Below, piece after piece: positions 24,775 through 37,326 of a DNA stretch of 64,000 nt (position 1 is its first letter; every line of letters starts with the position of its first letter). A model generated the notes under the pieces. That model worked only from the letters and a program-made list of their open reading frames with translations. It was not told the DNA's origin and made no database searches. A program made the position numbers and the translations under genes. This stretch comes from Hyperoodon ampullatus (Eukaryota; Chordata; Mammalia; Artiodactyla; Ziphiidae), in NCBI GenBank assembly GCA_949752795.1, contig OX457061.1, forward strand, positions 41,138,338 through 41,202,337, read 5' to 3'.

Positions 24775-25646
24775 TAGAGAAGTTTCTTTAGCATTTGTTG
24801 TAAAGGTGGTTTGGTGGTGCTAAATTCTCTTAGCTTTTGCTTGTCTGTAAAGGTTTTAATTTTTCCATCGAATCTGAATGAGATCCTTGCTGGGTAGAGT
24901 AAGCTTCACCACTTTAAATATGTCCTGCCAATTCCTTCTGGCTTGCAGAGTTTCTGCTGAAAGATCAGCTGTTAACCTTTTGGGGATTCCCTTGTATGTT
25001 ATTTGTTGTTTTTCCCTTGCTGCTTTTAATATTTTTCCTTGTTTTTAATTTTTGCTAGTTTGATTAATATGTGTCTTGGCATGTTTCTCCTTGGATTTAT
25101 CCTGTATGGGACTCTCTGTGCTTCCTGGACTTGATTGACTATTTCCTTTCCCATATTAGGGAAGTTTACAACTATAATCTCTGCAAGTATTTTCTCAGTC
25201 CCTTTCTTTTGTTCTTCTTTTTCTGGTACCCCTATAAGTCGAATGCTGGTGCGTTTAATGTTGTCCCAGAGGTCTCTGAGACTGTCCTCAATTCTTTTGA
25301 TTCTTTTTTCTTTATTCTGCTCTACGGTAGTTATTTCCACTATTTTATCTTCCAGGTCACTTATCCGTTCTTCTGCCTCAGTTATTCTGCTATTGATTCC
25401 TTCTAGAGAACTTTTAATTTCATTTATTGTGTTGTTCATCATTGTTTGTTTGCTCTTTAGTTCTTCTAGGTCCTTGTTAAATGTTTCTTGTATTTTCTCC
25501 ATTTTATTTCCAAGATTTTGGATCATGTTTACTATCATTACTCTGAATTCTTTTTCATGTAGACTGCCTATTTCCTCTTCATTTGTTTGGTCTTGTGGGT
25601 TTTTACCTTGCTCCTTCATCTGCTGTGTGTTTCTGTGTCTTCTCAT
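24775..25646 (-). pseudogene. L1 ORF1 remnant (copy 1)
   Basis: Encodes an L1 ORF1 RNA-binding protein relative: a coiled coil (residues about 35-120, with GINSRITEAEERISDLED) followed by the start of the RRM region (LRDLWDNIKRTSIRLIGVPE). The frame opened at 25646 runs 206 codons, to 25026. The C-terminal domain continues in a different frame to about 24775. Normal ORF1p is about 340 residues. Confidence 0.9.
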
Positions 25647-27794
25647 TTTGCATAACTTACTATGTTTGGGGTCTCCTTTTTGCAGGCTGCAGGTTCGTAG
25701 TTCCCATTGTTTTTGGTGTCTCCCCTCAGTGGGTAAGGTTGGTTCAGTGGGTTGTGTAGGCTTCCTGTTGGAGGGGACTGGTGCCTGTTTTTTAGTGGAT
25801 GAGGCTGGATCCTGTCTTTCTGGTGGGCAGGACCACGTCCAGTGTTGACTTTTGGGGTAACTGTGACCTTATTATGATTTTAGTCCGTCTCTGTGCTAAT
25901 GGGTGCTTTAGTGTTCCTGTCTTGCTAGTTGTTTGGCATAGGGTGTCCAGCACTGGAGCTTGCTGGTTGTTGAGTGGAGCTGGGTCTTAGTGTTGAGATG
26001 GAGATCTCTGGGAGAGGTTTTGCCGTTTTATATTACACGGAGCTGGGAGGTCTCTGGTCCTGAACTCAGCTCTCCCACCTCAGAGGCACAGGCCTGACAC
26101 CCGGCTGTAGCAGCAAGACCCTGTCAGCCACATGGCTCAGAAGAAAATGGAGGAAAAAAGAAAGAAGAACAGAATAAAATAAAATAAAATAAAGTGAATA
26201 AAATAAAAAATTTTAAATTATTAAAAATTTAAAAATTAAAAAATAATTTAAAAAAAGAAAGAAAGAAAGAGAGCAACGAAACCAAAAAACAAATCCACTA
26301 ATGATAACAAGCGCTAAAAACTATACTAAAAAAAAAAACGGACAGAAAGAACCTGAGGACAAATTGTATGAGCAAAGCTATACAGACAAAATCACACAAA
26401 GAAGCATACATATACAAACACACAAAAAGAGAGAAAAGAAAAAAATATATATATATCTCTATATTAAAAAAAAGGAAGAGAGCAACAAAATGAACAAAAA
26501 AATCTACCAAGGATAATAAACTCTAAATACTAAACTAAGATAAACATAAAACCAGAAATAAATTGGGTGCAGAAAGAAAACCCCAAGTCTACAGTTGCTC
26601 CCAAAGTCTACCTCCTCAATTTGGGATGCTTCGTTGTCTATTCAGGTATTCCAGAGATGCAGGGTACATCAAGCTGATTGAGGAGATTTAATCCACTGCT
26701 CCGGAGGCTGCTGGGAAAAATTTCCCTTTCTCTTCTTTGTTCGCACAGCTCCTGGGGTTCAGCTTTGGATGTGGCCTCACTTCTGCATGTAGGTTGCCTG
26801 AGGGCATCTGTTCGTCGCTCAGATAGGACGGGGTTAAAGAAGTAGCTGAGTGGGGCTCTGGCTCACTCAGGCCGGGGGGAGGGAGGGGTACGGATGCGGG
26901 GCGAGCCTGCGGCGGCAGAGGTCAGCAGGACGTTGCACCTGAGGCACGCCGTGTGTTCTCCCGGGGAAGTTGTCCCTGGATCATGGGACCCTGGTAGTGG
27001 TGGGCTGCACAGACGCCCTGGAGAGGAGATGTGGATAGTGACCTGTGTTTGCACACAGGCTTCTTGGTGGTGGCAGCAGCAGCCTTAGTGTCTCATGCCC
27101 ATCTCTGGCGTCCACGCTGATAGCCGTGGCTCGTGCCCGTCTCAGGAGCTCGTTTAGGAGGTGCTCTGAATCCCCTCTCCTCGTGCACCCCAAAACAATG
27201 ATCTCTTGCCTCTTAGGCAGGTCCAGACTTTTTCCTGGACTCCCTCCCAGCTTGCTGTGGCGCGCTAGCCCCCTCCAGGCTGTGTTCATGCAGCCAACCC
27301 CAGTCCTCTCCCTGGGGTCTGACCTCCAAAGCCCGAGCCTCAGCTCCCAGCCTCCACCCACCCCTGTGGTTGAGCAGACAAGCTTCTCTGGCTGGTGAGT
27401 GCCAGTCAGCACCGATCCTCTGTGTGGAATCTCTCCGCTTTGCCCTCCACACCCCTGTGGCTGCGCTCTCCTCCGTGGCTCTGAAGCTCCCCCCTCCGCC
27501 ACCCGCGGGCTTCGCGAAGGGGCTTCTATTGTGTGGAAACCTTTCCTCCTTCACAGCTCCCTCCCACTGGTGCAGGTCCCGTCCCTATTCTTTTGTCTCC
27601 GTGTTTTCTTTTTTCTTTTGCCCTACCCAGGTACGTGGGGAGTTTCTTGCCTTTTGGGAGGTCTGAGGTCTTCTGCCAGCATTCAGTAGGTTTTCTGTAG
27701 GAGTTGTTCCACATGTAGATGTATTTCTGATGTATTTGTGGGGAGGAAGGTGATCTCCCCGTGTTACTCCTCCGCCATCTTGAAGGTCTCGACC
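25647..27794 (-). promoter_or_regulatory. L1 copy 1 5' UTR (internal promoter region)
   Basis: Begins with AAGATGGCGG a few bases from the 5' end, the kind of YY1-binding motif that positions L1 transcription. About 26860-27560 is G+C and CpG rich. About 26160-26560 is extremely A-rich on the plus strand and holds an imperfect internal duplication. Activity today is not implied. Confidence 0.7.
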
Positions 27795-27805
27795 TTCTGT
27801 TTGTT

Positions 27806-29130
27806 CTCTAAACAACATTTTTCAATGACGAGAGGCAGAAGGGAGGCTCCCAGGGAGTCATCGATGTTCTGGAGAGATTGTTACTGATCTACTCTAAATA
27901 CTAGCCTAATAAGGGAATCCCACCCATGACCTGTGATCTGGATGCTCTCTCTTCTGCGGCACTGGCTCGGGGGAAGTCCCCTCCCAGCTTCTTGTTCCCA
28001 AAGCTGATCCCAACCACACCCCAGAATTCTGGGCGCAGTGTGCCTAGACATGGGTGTTGTATAAGAAGTGTGAGGCAAGCCAGGCAGAAGGTCTGGACTG
28101 AACGTGGACCACCAAACCAGCAGCCCTCGACCTGGGAGGGACCTGGGCTCTGGGGGCAGAAAAGAAGTTGAGCAGTGCAGCGAGGCTGGGATTGTGTCCA
28201 GGATGGCCCCCACCTCGGACATACGAAACCAGAGCAGCAAGGAGAGGGAGCAGAGCAAGAGGGGAAACCAGAATGCCTGAGGGTCATTTGAAGCCACAAT
28301 TCTACAGAGTAACCTTCTGTTGCATGCTCTTGAAGTGTTGATCAGGAGAGTGGTTAACCAAGACAGAAAGAATAATGAGATCTGTGACATGGCTGTGAGT
28401 TTCCAAGAGGAAGTGTGAACAGTTCCTAGGGATTTGGAGTACCCCAGAGCATCATAAAGTAGAATCTGTGGTCCCCGAGGAGGGATTAATAGCCCATCAC
28501 TGCAGCTATGGAAGTCTCTGAGGCTGGCAGGCAGCAGTGTTACCCCAGTTTACCAAACCTTAACAATTATACACCTTTCTTGGAGATAAGCAAAGATTTC
28601 AAATACTCACTATCTATAACTTATGTATACAGCACAGAGTAAATCGAGCCAGATATTAAAATTATGAATATATGATAAAAACTGCACATCTATGAGCTCA
28701 CAGATACTATGTGTGATTTGTTTTTATGATTTTCATTGTCCCAATTTTTCTAAGACCATCTGGAAATCAAATAATCCATTTAAGTGAATAAAAATGTCCA
28801 TTTAATAAACACTAAGGAAACACTTTCAAGCGAACTAGCAAGAAGTAAGAGCATGGGGGAAGACATACATATAGGGTTTTATTTCTCAAGAGAATGCCTG
28901 AGTGGAAAATAACCTATTCTACACAAATTTAATTCTGTTGTGAAAGGTTGAGACTGTTGCCAAATGCATTTCAGTTCTCTGTTCTTGCCTAGCAGTAGAT
29001 ATCTGAGGATCCAGAAGCCAAAAGTGTAACCCAGAACAGTTCTTGAAATTACTTTTGTGAATAAAAACAAAAGTTCAAAAAGTCAAAAGAGCTGGCTGGA
29101 GCTCAGAGAAGAGAGAAAAAAATGTAGCAG
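27806..29130. other. Intronic, nothing recognised
   Basis: No conserved frame. The 169-codon minus-strand frame at 27881-28390 has no identifiable domain. Confidence 0.5.
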
Positions 29131-29208
29131 CAAAAAGAAAAAAAAAAAGAAGGAAGGAAGGATAGAAAGAAAGAAAGAGAGAGAGGGGGAGAAAGAAAGG
29201 AAGGAAAG
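29131..29208 (+). repeat. Purine-rich microsatellite
   Basis: A run of AAAG/GAAG/GGAA units, almost all purine, directly after an A run. Confidence 0.9.
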
Positions 29209-29514
29209 CATTTAAGCAATCGTAATGTGTTTTTGTGTCTTGTGAGGACCAGGAGAGCAGTAGAGAATGGGGGTGGGGGGCTGAAAGGCCCCTGGCGTCA
29301 GATACGCCTCATGTACCAGCAGCACTTATGTCCCTACAACTGCGTTCAGCTTAGTACAACTTTGCCACTTTTAAGGTACCCTGAAACCATCACTTTAATC
29401 ACTGTATTTGCTTCGTGAAAGGCCCTTGCAATTCTGGATTTGCTGTCAGTGAAGCATGAACCTATCCACATACATCCACTGTACTGAGGTACAATGAAAC
29501 AATCATATTTATAT

Positions 29515-29728
29515 ACTATTTTTTTTGGGGGGGGGGTTATGCGGGCCTCTCACTGTTGTGGCCTCTCCCATCGCGGAGCACAGGCTCCGGACGCACAGGC
29601 TCAGCGGCCATGGCTCACGGGCCCAGGCACTCCGCGGCATGTGGGATCTTCCCGGACCGGGGCACGAACCCATGTCCCCTGCATCGGCAGGCGGACTCTC
29701 AACCACTGCACCACCAGGGAAGCCCCAG
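29515..29728 (-). mobile_element. CHR-2 SINE
   Basis: Reverse copy; the tail side carries an unusual G run (about 29527-29536). Ends 'caccagggaagcccc'. A 10-bp duplication ATATTTATAT lies at 29505-29514 and 29729-29738. Confidence 0.93.
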
Positions 29729-29954
29729 ATATTTATATTCTTATAAGTCTGCATCTCCATTTGGCTACAAGAGAGTGAGCCAACTTAACAATGACCCTGC
29801 ATAAAGTGTTCTAATATTACACAAATATCTGAATACAACTCGGCAGTTGTTTGCAATGAACAAACTGAATTCCAGAAATTATTAACTTAGACAAAGTCAA
29901 AAAGAGAGCTGAAAAGGAGAGTTGTTCTTCCATTGGTATAGAGTTTCCATTTTG

Positions 29955-30112
29955 CAAAATGAACAAGTTCTGGAGATATGTTGCACAGGTGAATATGTTA
30001 CACTACTGAACTATATACTTAAAAATGGTTAAGATGGTCAATTTTATGTTATGTGTTTTCTACCACAGTAGAAAAAGTAATAAAATTTACTTTATTAAAT
30101 AAATAAAAATAG
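29955..30112 (+). repeat. L1 3' UTR fragment
   Basis: 'tgaatatgttacactactga', 'actatatacttaaaaatggt' and 'taagatggtcaattttatgt' are the familiar 3' end of an older L1, followed by an A-rich tail. Confidence 0.75.
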
Positions 30113-30183
30113 AGTGCATTAATTCCATGTCCTGCACCTGGCTACAACCACTGCATACTGCACTAATTAAACTGAATTTCCTA

Positions 30184-30190
<7 letters not shown>

Positions 30191-30234
<44 letters not shown>
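30191..30234 (+). repeat. (GA)n microsatellite
   Basis: About 22 uninterrupted GA units. Confidence 0.97.
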
Positions 30235-30240
<6 letters not shown>

Positions 30241-30670
30241 ACTCTAACTTAAAGACCTGCTTTAAATTCCAAGCAGAACAAATAAAGGGGAAAATTTAAG
30301 GTTGGAGACCCAAACTGGCTTGATTTCTTTGGAACAATCCACTATGCCAAGTTTACATGGCAATTCTAGGATTTTTACTTTATAAATCTTAACAGGTCAT
30401 CCAAAGCTCAGGTGACCCTCCTGAAGCAGGCCATGACAGGGTGATGTCCATTCCTGACTTAAGGTAGACCCAGAATCACCTACCCCACTCCAGCCCTCCT
30501 CTGCACAAGCTTCCTGCAGGGAGGAAGAGTCACACATCCCACTGTTTCTTGGTTGCCTGATGGAACTACCATGATTAGGTGTTTTATTCTGTTGTTAACT
30601 GGCTTACAGAATTTTTGGTTAACACATGAGTGGGCTTGCAGTGCAGCAACGGGTAGTTTTCTATTCTAGT
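30235..30670. other. Intronic, nothing recognised
   Basis: Unique-looking sequence between the GA repeat and the LTR. Confidence 0.55.
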
Positions 30671-30675
30671 GCTTC

Positions 30676-31097
30676 TGTATTAGTTTGCTAAGGCTCCTGT
30701 AAAAAGGACTACACAATGGGTGGCTTAAAACAACAGAAATTCATTGTCTCACAGTTCTGGAGGCCAGAAGTCTGAAAGCAAGGTGTGGGCTGTGGTTCCT
30801 TCTGAGGGCTCCAATGGGAATCTGTTCCAGGCCTCTCTCCTAGTAGCTTGTAGATGCTACTATTGCATCACTTCAATCCTCCATCTCCACATGGCCTTCT
30901 CCCCAGGTCTCTGTCTCCACATGGCCTTCTTCTTATAAGTTCACATGGGATAAGGAGCCCGCTCTACTCCAGTATGACCTCATCTTAACTAATGACATCT
31001 GCAACGACCCTATTGCCAAATAAGGGGACACTCTGTGATAAAGGGAGTTGGGACTTCAACATATCATTTTGGGGGAGACACAATTCAACCTACTACA
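30676..31097 (-). repeat. MST/MLT1 (ERVL-MaLR) LTR
   Basis: Solitary LTR in reverse: 'tgtattagtttgctaaggct', 'ggtggcttaaaacaacagaa', 'ctcacagttctggaggccag', ending 'acctactaca'. A perfect 5-bp duplication, GCTTC, lies at 30671-30675 and 31098-31102. Confidence 0.85.
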
Positions 31098-31102
31098 GCT
31101 TC

Positions 31103-31290
31103 TCAAAAGGTGAACCCTAGACCAGCAGCATCGGCATCACCTGGGAATTTGTGTAAAATGTAAATTCTTGGGCCTTACCCTAGACATACTGATTCAGAAA
31201 CTCTGGAAGTGCAGCCAAATAATGTGTATTTTAACAAGCCTTCAGGAGATTCTGAAGCACGCTAAAGTTTGAGAACGACTGTTAAACCAC
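31103..31290 (-). repeat. MER5A hAT MITE
   Basis: 'gaccagcagcatcggcatca', 'gattcagaaactctggaagt' and 'cgctaaagtttgagaacgac' cover nearly the whole MER5A in reverse. It abuts the LTR above. Confidence 0.88.
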
Positions 31291-32869
31291 ACTGGACATT
31301 TAAAAAATCATTTTGTAATGCTAAGTGTGTATCTTGCCTTTCCAACAGAATTGCTAGCCTTTTGGGGCTGTCTCTGACTGTATTTATCACATGCTGCTAA
31401 TACTTATTGCTTACATAAAACAGGCTAGAATCTGGAGTTCTGTGAAGGCTACATGTGACCTTCAGGAAGGTTTTATTTTGTCTGCTCATGAATACTATGA
31501 ACTAACTGCCAAAATTAAAAACCTAGATACCAGACTTTTCTTGAAAAAGATCGCAGGATCTGGCAACACTGGATCCAAAATCCCACATGGCAACAATCAA
31601 CTGAAGAGTGACTGAGGGTTCAGTTAGCCATAGTTCCCACCATTCCCTGATGCCTCCCTGATTCTGAGGCTTTGTGTAGACCAACCTCACTCATTTACAT
31701 CACCTGTCCAGCCCCTAAAGGCATTTGGGTTTGACCCATGTCTGGGCAGAGGGAACCTAAATTATCCACAGCTTGAAATACTTAGCTGTTTCTGAGCAGC
31801 AAGTTTAGGAACAGAATTCTAGAAGCCAGTGTCTCTGATTAGCACAGACTTTGTTTGGCTTCACTTTTCACCAGGTAACAGGGCAAGTTATGAAATGACT
31901 CATGCACTGAAGATCAAAGTTTTGTAGTGGCTTGCCCATGTGACAATGTACGGGTGAGCTGTAACAGAACGAAGAGATTTTTGTATGACTTCATTATGGA
32001 GCAATGCGATGTGGAGGACATGGAATTGTGATTTTGAGATATTAGGTTTGCCTCCTTGGTGTATATGCTCTGCTGAGCTGCAATAGCAGATAAGGTGTGG
32101 AAAGATTCTTTTCCAGAGAAGCATGTGGGGGAAATATCATTCTTAAAAACTACTTTCAGGGCTTACAGAAATTTTAAGTCAAATCCTGGAGTAGGACTTG
32201 ACAACTGTGCCTTTAACACAGACACCAAGTAGCTTCTGTACAAAGGACGGAAAAGATATCATTTCTGTATCTCGCCCAGATCATTGGGGGCAGCTCATTA
32301 AATAGTGCATGGAGTGGCGGTTTGGGGTCTCTGTCTCAGTAGTAAGGACAGGGCCAGATGTGGGAGTGAGAACTCACACATCCACGTGGGAACAGGCTTC
32401 AATGAGGGAAGTTTCAACAAGGGAGCAAGCTTCATTAGTAAGCCTGAAGGAAGCTCTATTGCCATGGAGTTCATCCCAAAACAATAAATCAAAAAAATGT
32501 ATCCACTTAAAGATTACTGAACCAGAGGATACAGACAAGGGGCCACTATTAGGTCATAGGGCTATTTTCTGACAAATTCTTACATTTTATTCTCTCCTTA
32601 ACCACCACTGTATCCCAGCATTCTTAAGAAAGGAAAGAAGAGATGGAATATGTCACTGATGACTAAATCGTCCTTTAAAACTGTTAGAATTTACAACAAC
32701 AATAATTTTCTCAAAGGCAAAGATGACTCTTTCTCCTGGGCAGACCTAATATTTTGAATAGTCTATTAAAAATTAAAACACCTCTTCATGGCAAAGCAAA
32801 TATAGATATAAAATGAGACAGACTTGTGATGTGAAAACAAGGGTGCACTTTCCCTCCTTAGCCTTTGGT
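31291..32869. other. Intronic, nothing recognised
   Basis: No repeat named with confidence and no conserved coding frame. Confidence 0.5.
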
Positions 32870-32874
32870 ACCAC

Positions 32875-32938
32875 TGTATTAGTCAGGGTTCTACAGAGAA
32901 ACAGAACCAAAAGGATGTACAGATAAAAAGAGAGAAAG

Positions 32939-32978
<40 letters not shown>

Positions 32979-33566
32979 GGTAGGCGGGCCTCTCACTGTT
33001 GTGGCCTCTCCCCTTGCGGACCACAGGCTCCGGACCACAGGCTCAGTGGCCATGGCTCATGGGCCCAGCCGCTCTGCGGCATGTGGGATCTTCCCAGACC
33101 GGGGCACGAACCCGTGTCCCCTGCATCGGCAGGCGGACTCTCAACCACTGCGCCACCAGGGAAGCCCAAGAGATTTATTTTAAGAAATTGGCTCATGCAA
33201 TCATGGAGGCTGACAAGTCCCAAGACCTGCAAGGGGAGTCCACTGAACCCAGCTGGTGACCCAGGAGGGCCAACGTATTAGTTTTAGTCTGAAGACAGGA
33301 AAAAGCCAATGTCCCTGCTTGAAGGCCATCAGGTAGGAGGAATTCCCTTTTATTCAGGGTATGGTGAGCTTTTATGTTCCATTTGGGACCTCAACTGATT
33401 AGATGAGGCCCACCCCCATTGGGGAGGGCAATCTGCTTTACTCAGTCTATGATTCAAATGTTAACCTCATCCAGAAACACCCTCAAGACACAACCCAGAA
33501 TAATGTTTAAGCAAATGTTGGGACACCCTGTGACACAGTCAACTGACACATAAAAGTAACCATCAC
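32875..33566. repeat. LTR-like repeat, split by a CHR-2 SINE
   Basis: 'tgtattagtcagggttctac' and 'aatggctcatgcaatcatgg'-like sequence, then 'gattagatgaggcccacccc' and 'gacacataaaagtaaccatc', are one common old mammalian repeat. The exact family is uncertain. It is interrupted by the SINE at 32945-33167. Confidence 0.55.
32945..33167 (-). mobile_element. CHR-2 SINE with long poly-A tail
   Basis: Reverse copy preceded by about 35 uninterrupted T (32942-32976), i.e. a long pure A tail. A 9-bp duplication AAGAGATTT lies at 32936-32944 and 33168-33176. The middle reads 'ggaccacaggctccggacca', unlike other copies here. Confidence 0.95.
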
Positions 33567-33756
33567 TACTCCCCACATGCCCGGTGGGTGAAAAGGCTAG
33601 GACAATCAGCTCACAGGGAATGCTGGAATCTGTAAGGAGCAAATACCCAGGGAAGACAAACATGCATCTGACCCTGTGGGGGAGGGGCCATCTTCTAAGA
33701 CTCCTCCTGCTCCTTCCACATAACAGTTGCTCCTTGTGAGCTAACTCAACTTTTTA

Positions 33757-33974
33757 TTTTTTTTATTTTTAAAAATTTTTTTGCGGTACGCGGGCCTCTC
33801 ACTGTTGTGGTCTCTCCCGTTGCGGAGCACAGGCTCCGGACGTGCAGGCTCAGCAGCCATGGCTCACGGGCCCGGCCACTCTGTGGCATAAGGGATCTTG
33901 CCAGACAGGGGCACGAACCCGTGTCCCCTGCATCGGCAGGCAGACTCTCAACCACTGCGCCACCAGGGAAGCCG
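33757..33974 (-). mobile_element. CHR-2 SINE
   Basis: Reverse copy from a T-rich run to 'caccagggaagccg', with CTCAACTTTTTATT before (33745) and CTCAACTTTTATT after (33975) as an imperfect duplication. Confidence 0.94.
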
Positions 33975-33989
33975 CTCAACTTTTATTCA

Positions 33990-34735
33990 AGGTCTCCACA
34001 TAATGAACTATGTAAAGCTGTGTGCCACTATCCACCTAATAGAATGGCTACAATTAGAAACAAATATTGACAATACAAAGGGTTGATGGAGCAACTGGAA
34101 CATTCATTCATTGCTGGAAGGGCTGTAAAATGGTGAAGCCACTTTAGAACACAGTTTGGTAACTGCTTGTAGAGTTAGATGTACACTCACCCCATGACCC
34201 AGCAAACCCACTCAGTGGTATTTACCCCAAAGAAATGAAAACTTATGTTCACACACAAGTCTGTATGTGACTGTTTATGGTAGCTGTATGCATGATCACC
34301 AAATATTAGAAACAACCCAAATGTCCTTCAATGGGTGAATAGATAAACAAATACCACACAATTGAATACTATTCAGCAATAAAAAGGAGCAAACGACTCA
34401 TGCACAAATCTCAAAAGCATTATGTTGAGTGAAAGAAGCCAGTCTCAAAAGATTGAATACTTTATAATCCTACTTATATAATTTTTGAAAAGACAAAACT
34501 ACAGTGATAGAGAATGGCTCAGTGATTGCCAGAGGGTAGAGGGAAGAAGGTTGGTGTGACTAGAAGGGGAGAGTACAAGGGAGTTTTTGGGGCAATGGGA
34601 CTATTCTGAATCCTGATTTGGGTGGTGGTTACACAAATCTATACATGTGTCAACTTTCATAGAATTACACAATCCTCCCCCAACATCAAATTTACTATAT
34701 AATAATTTAAAAAAATTTAAATCAAGTTGTAAAAA
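33990..34735 (+). mobile_element. L1M-type 3' fragment
   Basis: Collinear with an older L1 3' end: 'agaatggctacaattagaaa', 'ccatgacccagcaaacccac', 'gaatactattcagcaataaa', 'gtgattgccagagggtagag' and 'cacaaatctatacatgtgtc'. Truncated at the 5' side; no open frame. Confidence 0.87.
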
Positions 34736-35212
34736 AAACCTGTGTGTTATCCATTTTATGCACAGGATAAATGCACCTAGTGGAAAATACCTATGAACTG
34801 GGAGTCAGTCAACAGAAGCTGAATCCAGAATATACACACGCAGGTGGCAGTAACTCCCCGGCATCATTTGTACATTCTGATATACAAAGGGAGCAAATTA
34901 TATTCTTGACTTACTACGCATGACCTGGTAATTCTCTGAAAACGCAAAACAGTTGTGATCTACATAATTTCTTTCCCAGGAACTTTGCATTCATGGTCTC
35001 TGACAACAGCCTTAAGGGAGGAAATTTAGGCTTAGAGATAGATGGTAAAGGATTTGCCCTGGATTTTGATCTTGGTTCTGTCTGGTTTCCAAGTCACCAT
35101 ATAAAGCCATAGCAAGGATTACACTCTGATTCCTGTCTTTTCTCTGCTGAACCCTGAGCAGGCCCCTTAATCAATCCTCTGTGCCCTTAAAACCCTGCTC
35201 TTCCTTTAAAGC
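34736..35212. other. Intronic, nothing recognised
   Basis: Unique-looking sequence; no frame or named repeat. Confidence 0.55.
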
Positions 35213-35450
35213 AGTGGTTCTCAAGGAGGGGGTGGGGGGATGGGGAGGCAGGTAGGGGGAGAAAAGAATCTGCCCCCCAGGGGACATGTGGAAGTGTCTG
35301 GAGGCATTTTTAGTTGTGACAGCTAGGGAAGAGGATGCTATCTGGTGGGTAGAAGCCAGAGATGTTGCTAAATATCCTACAACACACAGGATGGCCCCCT
35401 GAACAAAGGATTATGCAGCCCAATATGTCACTAGTGCAGAGGTTGAGAAC
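35213..35450 (+). repeat. MER20 hAT MITE
   Basis: 'gcagtggttctcaaggaggg', 'ccccaggggacatgtggaag', 'ggatggccccctgaacaaag' and 'gtgcagaggttgagaac' cover MER20 from end to end, with a G-rich expansion near 35220-35270. Confidence 0.9.
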
Positions 35451-35454
35451 TTCC

Positions 35455-35680
35455 CAGAAACATGTATTAGACACATCCATGAGCCAAACATGTTTACGTT
35501 CTCATCTCATTTATCTCCTCAAAACCCTTTTGAGGTAGGTATTATTGACCCCAATTTATAGTGAAGAAGGTTGTTGCTCAGACGCATAAAGGTATGTGCC
35601 CAGATCCCAACGGTGAGGCAAGAGGCAATGGGCATCCCAGGCCCTTGTGACTGCAAAGCGCAGGTCCCCATAGTGCGGTG
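35455..35680 (+). repeat. MIR/L2-like remnant
   Basis: 'ctcatctcatttatctcctc' and 'tgaggtaggtattattgacc' are typical of the MIR/L2 3' region. Old and partial. Confidence 0.5.
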
Positions 35681-36592
35681 CCCCCAAGGCTGGGCTCCCT
35701 CTGTATACCTCCCTTCATTTCCATCTCCCCTGGTCTCAAAAATCACCTCTGAGCCCTAAGACATCTGCACATAAGGGGGAGCTGCTGGGCTGGCAGAAGG
35801 ACACATCTTAATTCGAGGCTCCAGGAAATGGGTGGTTCACTAAGAACCACCCAGGATTGCTCCATGCATCCCTCCCTCTGCCCTCAGGGTACTAATGTGT
35901 GTCCTCCATCCAAACAGCCCAGAGACACTCCCAGTTGCGCGTTCTTGATGACTTCCTCTCCTCTCCTGCCAGCCCATGTTGCTGGACTCAAAAGGAGTGG
36001 GGCGCCCTCAGGCAGAGGGCCAGGGACAGGGGGACAGCGTCACAGAACATCACGCTACAGTTTCCCACAATAACATCCGATGGGCAGGGTGTGCCTGAGA
36101 AAATCAGCAAAACGCTTTAAAAACAAGTCCTATAATCACCCCTGAGTGATTCTGGTTCAATTTTACCCTTTCATATGAGTGTTGACAGTTCCAACAGTTA
36201 AAAATAGGGTGTGGTAAGACAGAGGGAAGAGAATACAGAAAGAAAGAGGAAAAAGAGAAGTAGGAAAACAGAGGGAAGGCACAGGAACAGCATGACAGGA
36301 GGGAAGAACATAAGCCTAAAGCTTAACAAGAAACTCAAAACTCAGACGACCTCATGACAAACGAGGAAGAACCCCACTGGGAACCCGCTTGCAAATCAAG
36401 TGGGACCATATCAATGGAAGCTGCTGCAGAATTACTCCAGATAACTGCAGCCAGCCTCACAGCGCACCACCCACTGCAGTTCTTGAACTTGGCAAAGCCA
36501 AGTCAATCCCTGACGAGGCTCCGGGGCTGGTCACTGCGCTGTCCAGCTGCCGGGGAGCCTGCAGCCCACCCTCCTCCCCGCCCAGCCACAGC
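35681..36592. other. DAPK1 intron just downstream of the exon
   Basis: No repeat named with confidence. About 36480-36590 is GC-rich next to the donor site. No second exon was seen. Confidence 0.55.

Positions 36593-37326
<734 letters not shown>

Larger units (their letters stand above)
20380..27794 (-). mobile_element. Full-length, decayed L1 (copy 1)
   Basis: A LINE-1 read right to left. It has an 11-bp duplication TTCTGTTTGTT at 20369-20379 and 27795-27805, a poly-A end (poly-T on this strand) at about 20380-20391, and the 5' end GGTCGAGACCTTCAAG at 27794. In order it has a 5' UTR of about 2.1 kb, ORF1 and ORF2 remnants, and a 3' UTR of about 0.4 kb. Length is 7.4 kb including a CHR-2 insertion. 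It is disabled by stops, frameshifts, the SINE and a changed catalytic residue. Confidence 0.95.

Noticed and set aside
25135..25848. 237-codon plus-strand open frame
   Set aside because: It is the antisense of the L1 copy 1 ORF1 region; hydrophobic, Ser/Phe-rich composition is the expected shadow of an A-rich coiled-coil gene. The same applies to 43049-43531 opposite L1 copy 2.
26860..27560. CpG-rich stretch that could be a CpG island promoter
   Set aside because: It lies inside the 5' UTR of L1 copy 1, bounded by that element's target duplication, so it is L1 promoter sequence rather than a host gene promoter.
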